DNA from: Pseudomonas putida
GTDB lineage: Bacteria > Pseudomonadota > Gammaproteobacteria > Pseudomonadales > Pseudomonadaceae
Assembly (NCBI GenBank): GCA_041879295.1
Contig: CP047152.1
Span: 997,501-1,061,500 of the forward strand
DNA length: 64,000 nucleotides
Direction: 5' to 3'
A model generated the notes under the pieces. The model did not search any database and was not told the DNA's origin. It was given only the letters and a program-made list of their open reading frames with translations. Position 1 is the stretch's first letter. Each line of letters opens with the position of its first letter. Made by a program: the position numbers and the translations under genes. Shown one piece after another: positions 63,952 through 64,000 of the stretch.

Positions 63952-64000
63952 ATGGCTGTAGCCCATAAAGGGGAATCGCGGTTCGATTTTTACTGGCGTC
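63952..64000 (+). CDS. inaA: InaA-type lipopolysaccharide kinase, N-terminal start (partial)
   Basis: The first 16 codons (MAVAHKGESRFDFYWR) run off the right edge. AAGGGG lies 9 bases before the ATG and the start is 6 bases after the methyltransferase stop. In the P. putida colRS locus the gene in this place is inaA/wapQ, a putative heptose kinase of the lipopolysaccharide core. The visible part is too short for a domain match, so the call rests on position. Confidence 0.6.
   Translation, partial: MAVAHKGESRFDFYWR

Overview
The window looks like core chromosome of a fluorescent Pseudomonas of the P. putida group. The evidence is the high GC content, many copies of a REP-type palindrome built around GCGGGTAAACCCGC or GCGGGCAAGCCCGC, and a recognisable gene order: isc tail-ndk-rlmN-pilW-rodZ-ispG-hisS-bamB-der, piuBAC-speC, opuC, prfC, dpp/opdP, roxSR, fumarase, and colRS-methyltransferase-inaA. 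No rRNA, tRNA, CRISPR array or intact transposase was seen. All calls come from reading the sequence and from recalled family knowledge; no database search was run.

Layout. 1-2572: end of the Fe-S cluster operon (hscB tail, hscA, fdx, iscX). 2661-11878: a housekeeping run on the plus strand (ndk, rlmN, pilW, rodZ, ispG, hisS, yfgM-like, bamB, der). 12030-13957: PLP aminotransferase and omega-amidase-like nitrilase, a likely methionine-salvage pair. 14167-20744: iron uptake, with PepSY/flavodoxin reductase piuB and receptor piuA on the minus strand facing the Fe(II)/2OG hydroxylase piuC and a Sel1 protein on the plus strand. 20773-21936: speC. 22431-26449: a surface-signalling iron system (ECF sigma, FecR-like anti-sigma, FecA-like transducer). 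26546-29991: OpuC osmoprotectant ABC importer. 30549-32132: prfC. 32250-36052: a minus-strand cluster of AraC/NTF2 regulator, FAD amine oxidoreductase, cupin and polyamine-type binding protein without permease.

36211-37640 is the one clearly accessory stretch. It holds a 24-residue membrane microprotein gene with its own terminator, a truncated GC-rich remnant with a ten-base homopolymer, and an AT-rich overlapping pair that looks like an orphan polymorphic-toxin C-terminus followed by an Imm26-like immunity protein. It is the best candidate for something undescribed.

37730-48375 is a dipeptide uptake locus: dppBCDF, three DppA-type binding proteins and the OprD-family porin opdP. 48764-51499: a SIMPL-domain protein and the divergent redox system roxSR. 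51608-57399: beta-lactamase-fold hydrolase, a small Cys protein, YceI, a phospholipase D family cardiolipin synthase, DJ-1/PfpI protein, NTF2-like protein, GNAT and nitrilase. 57521-60990: class I fumarase, a 2Fe-2S/FAD reductase and a PAP2 phosphatase. 61174-64000: colR, colS, a methyltransferase and the start of an InaA-type kinase, a locus tied to outer-membrane integrity and metal tolerance in P. putida.
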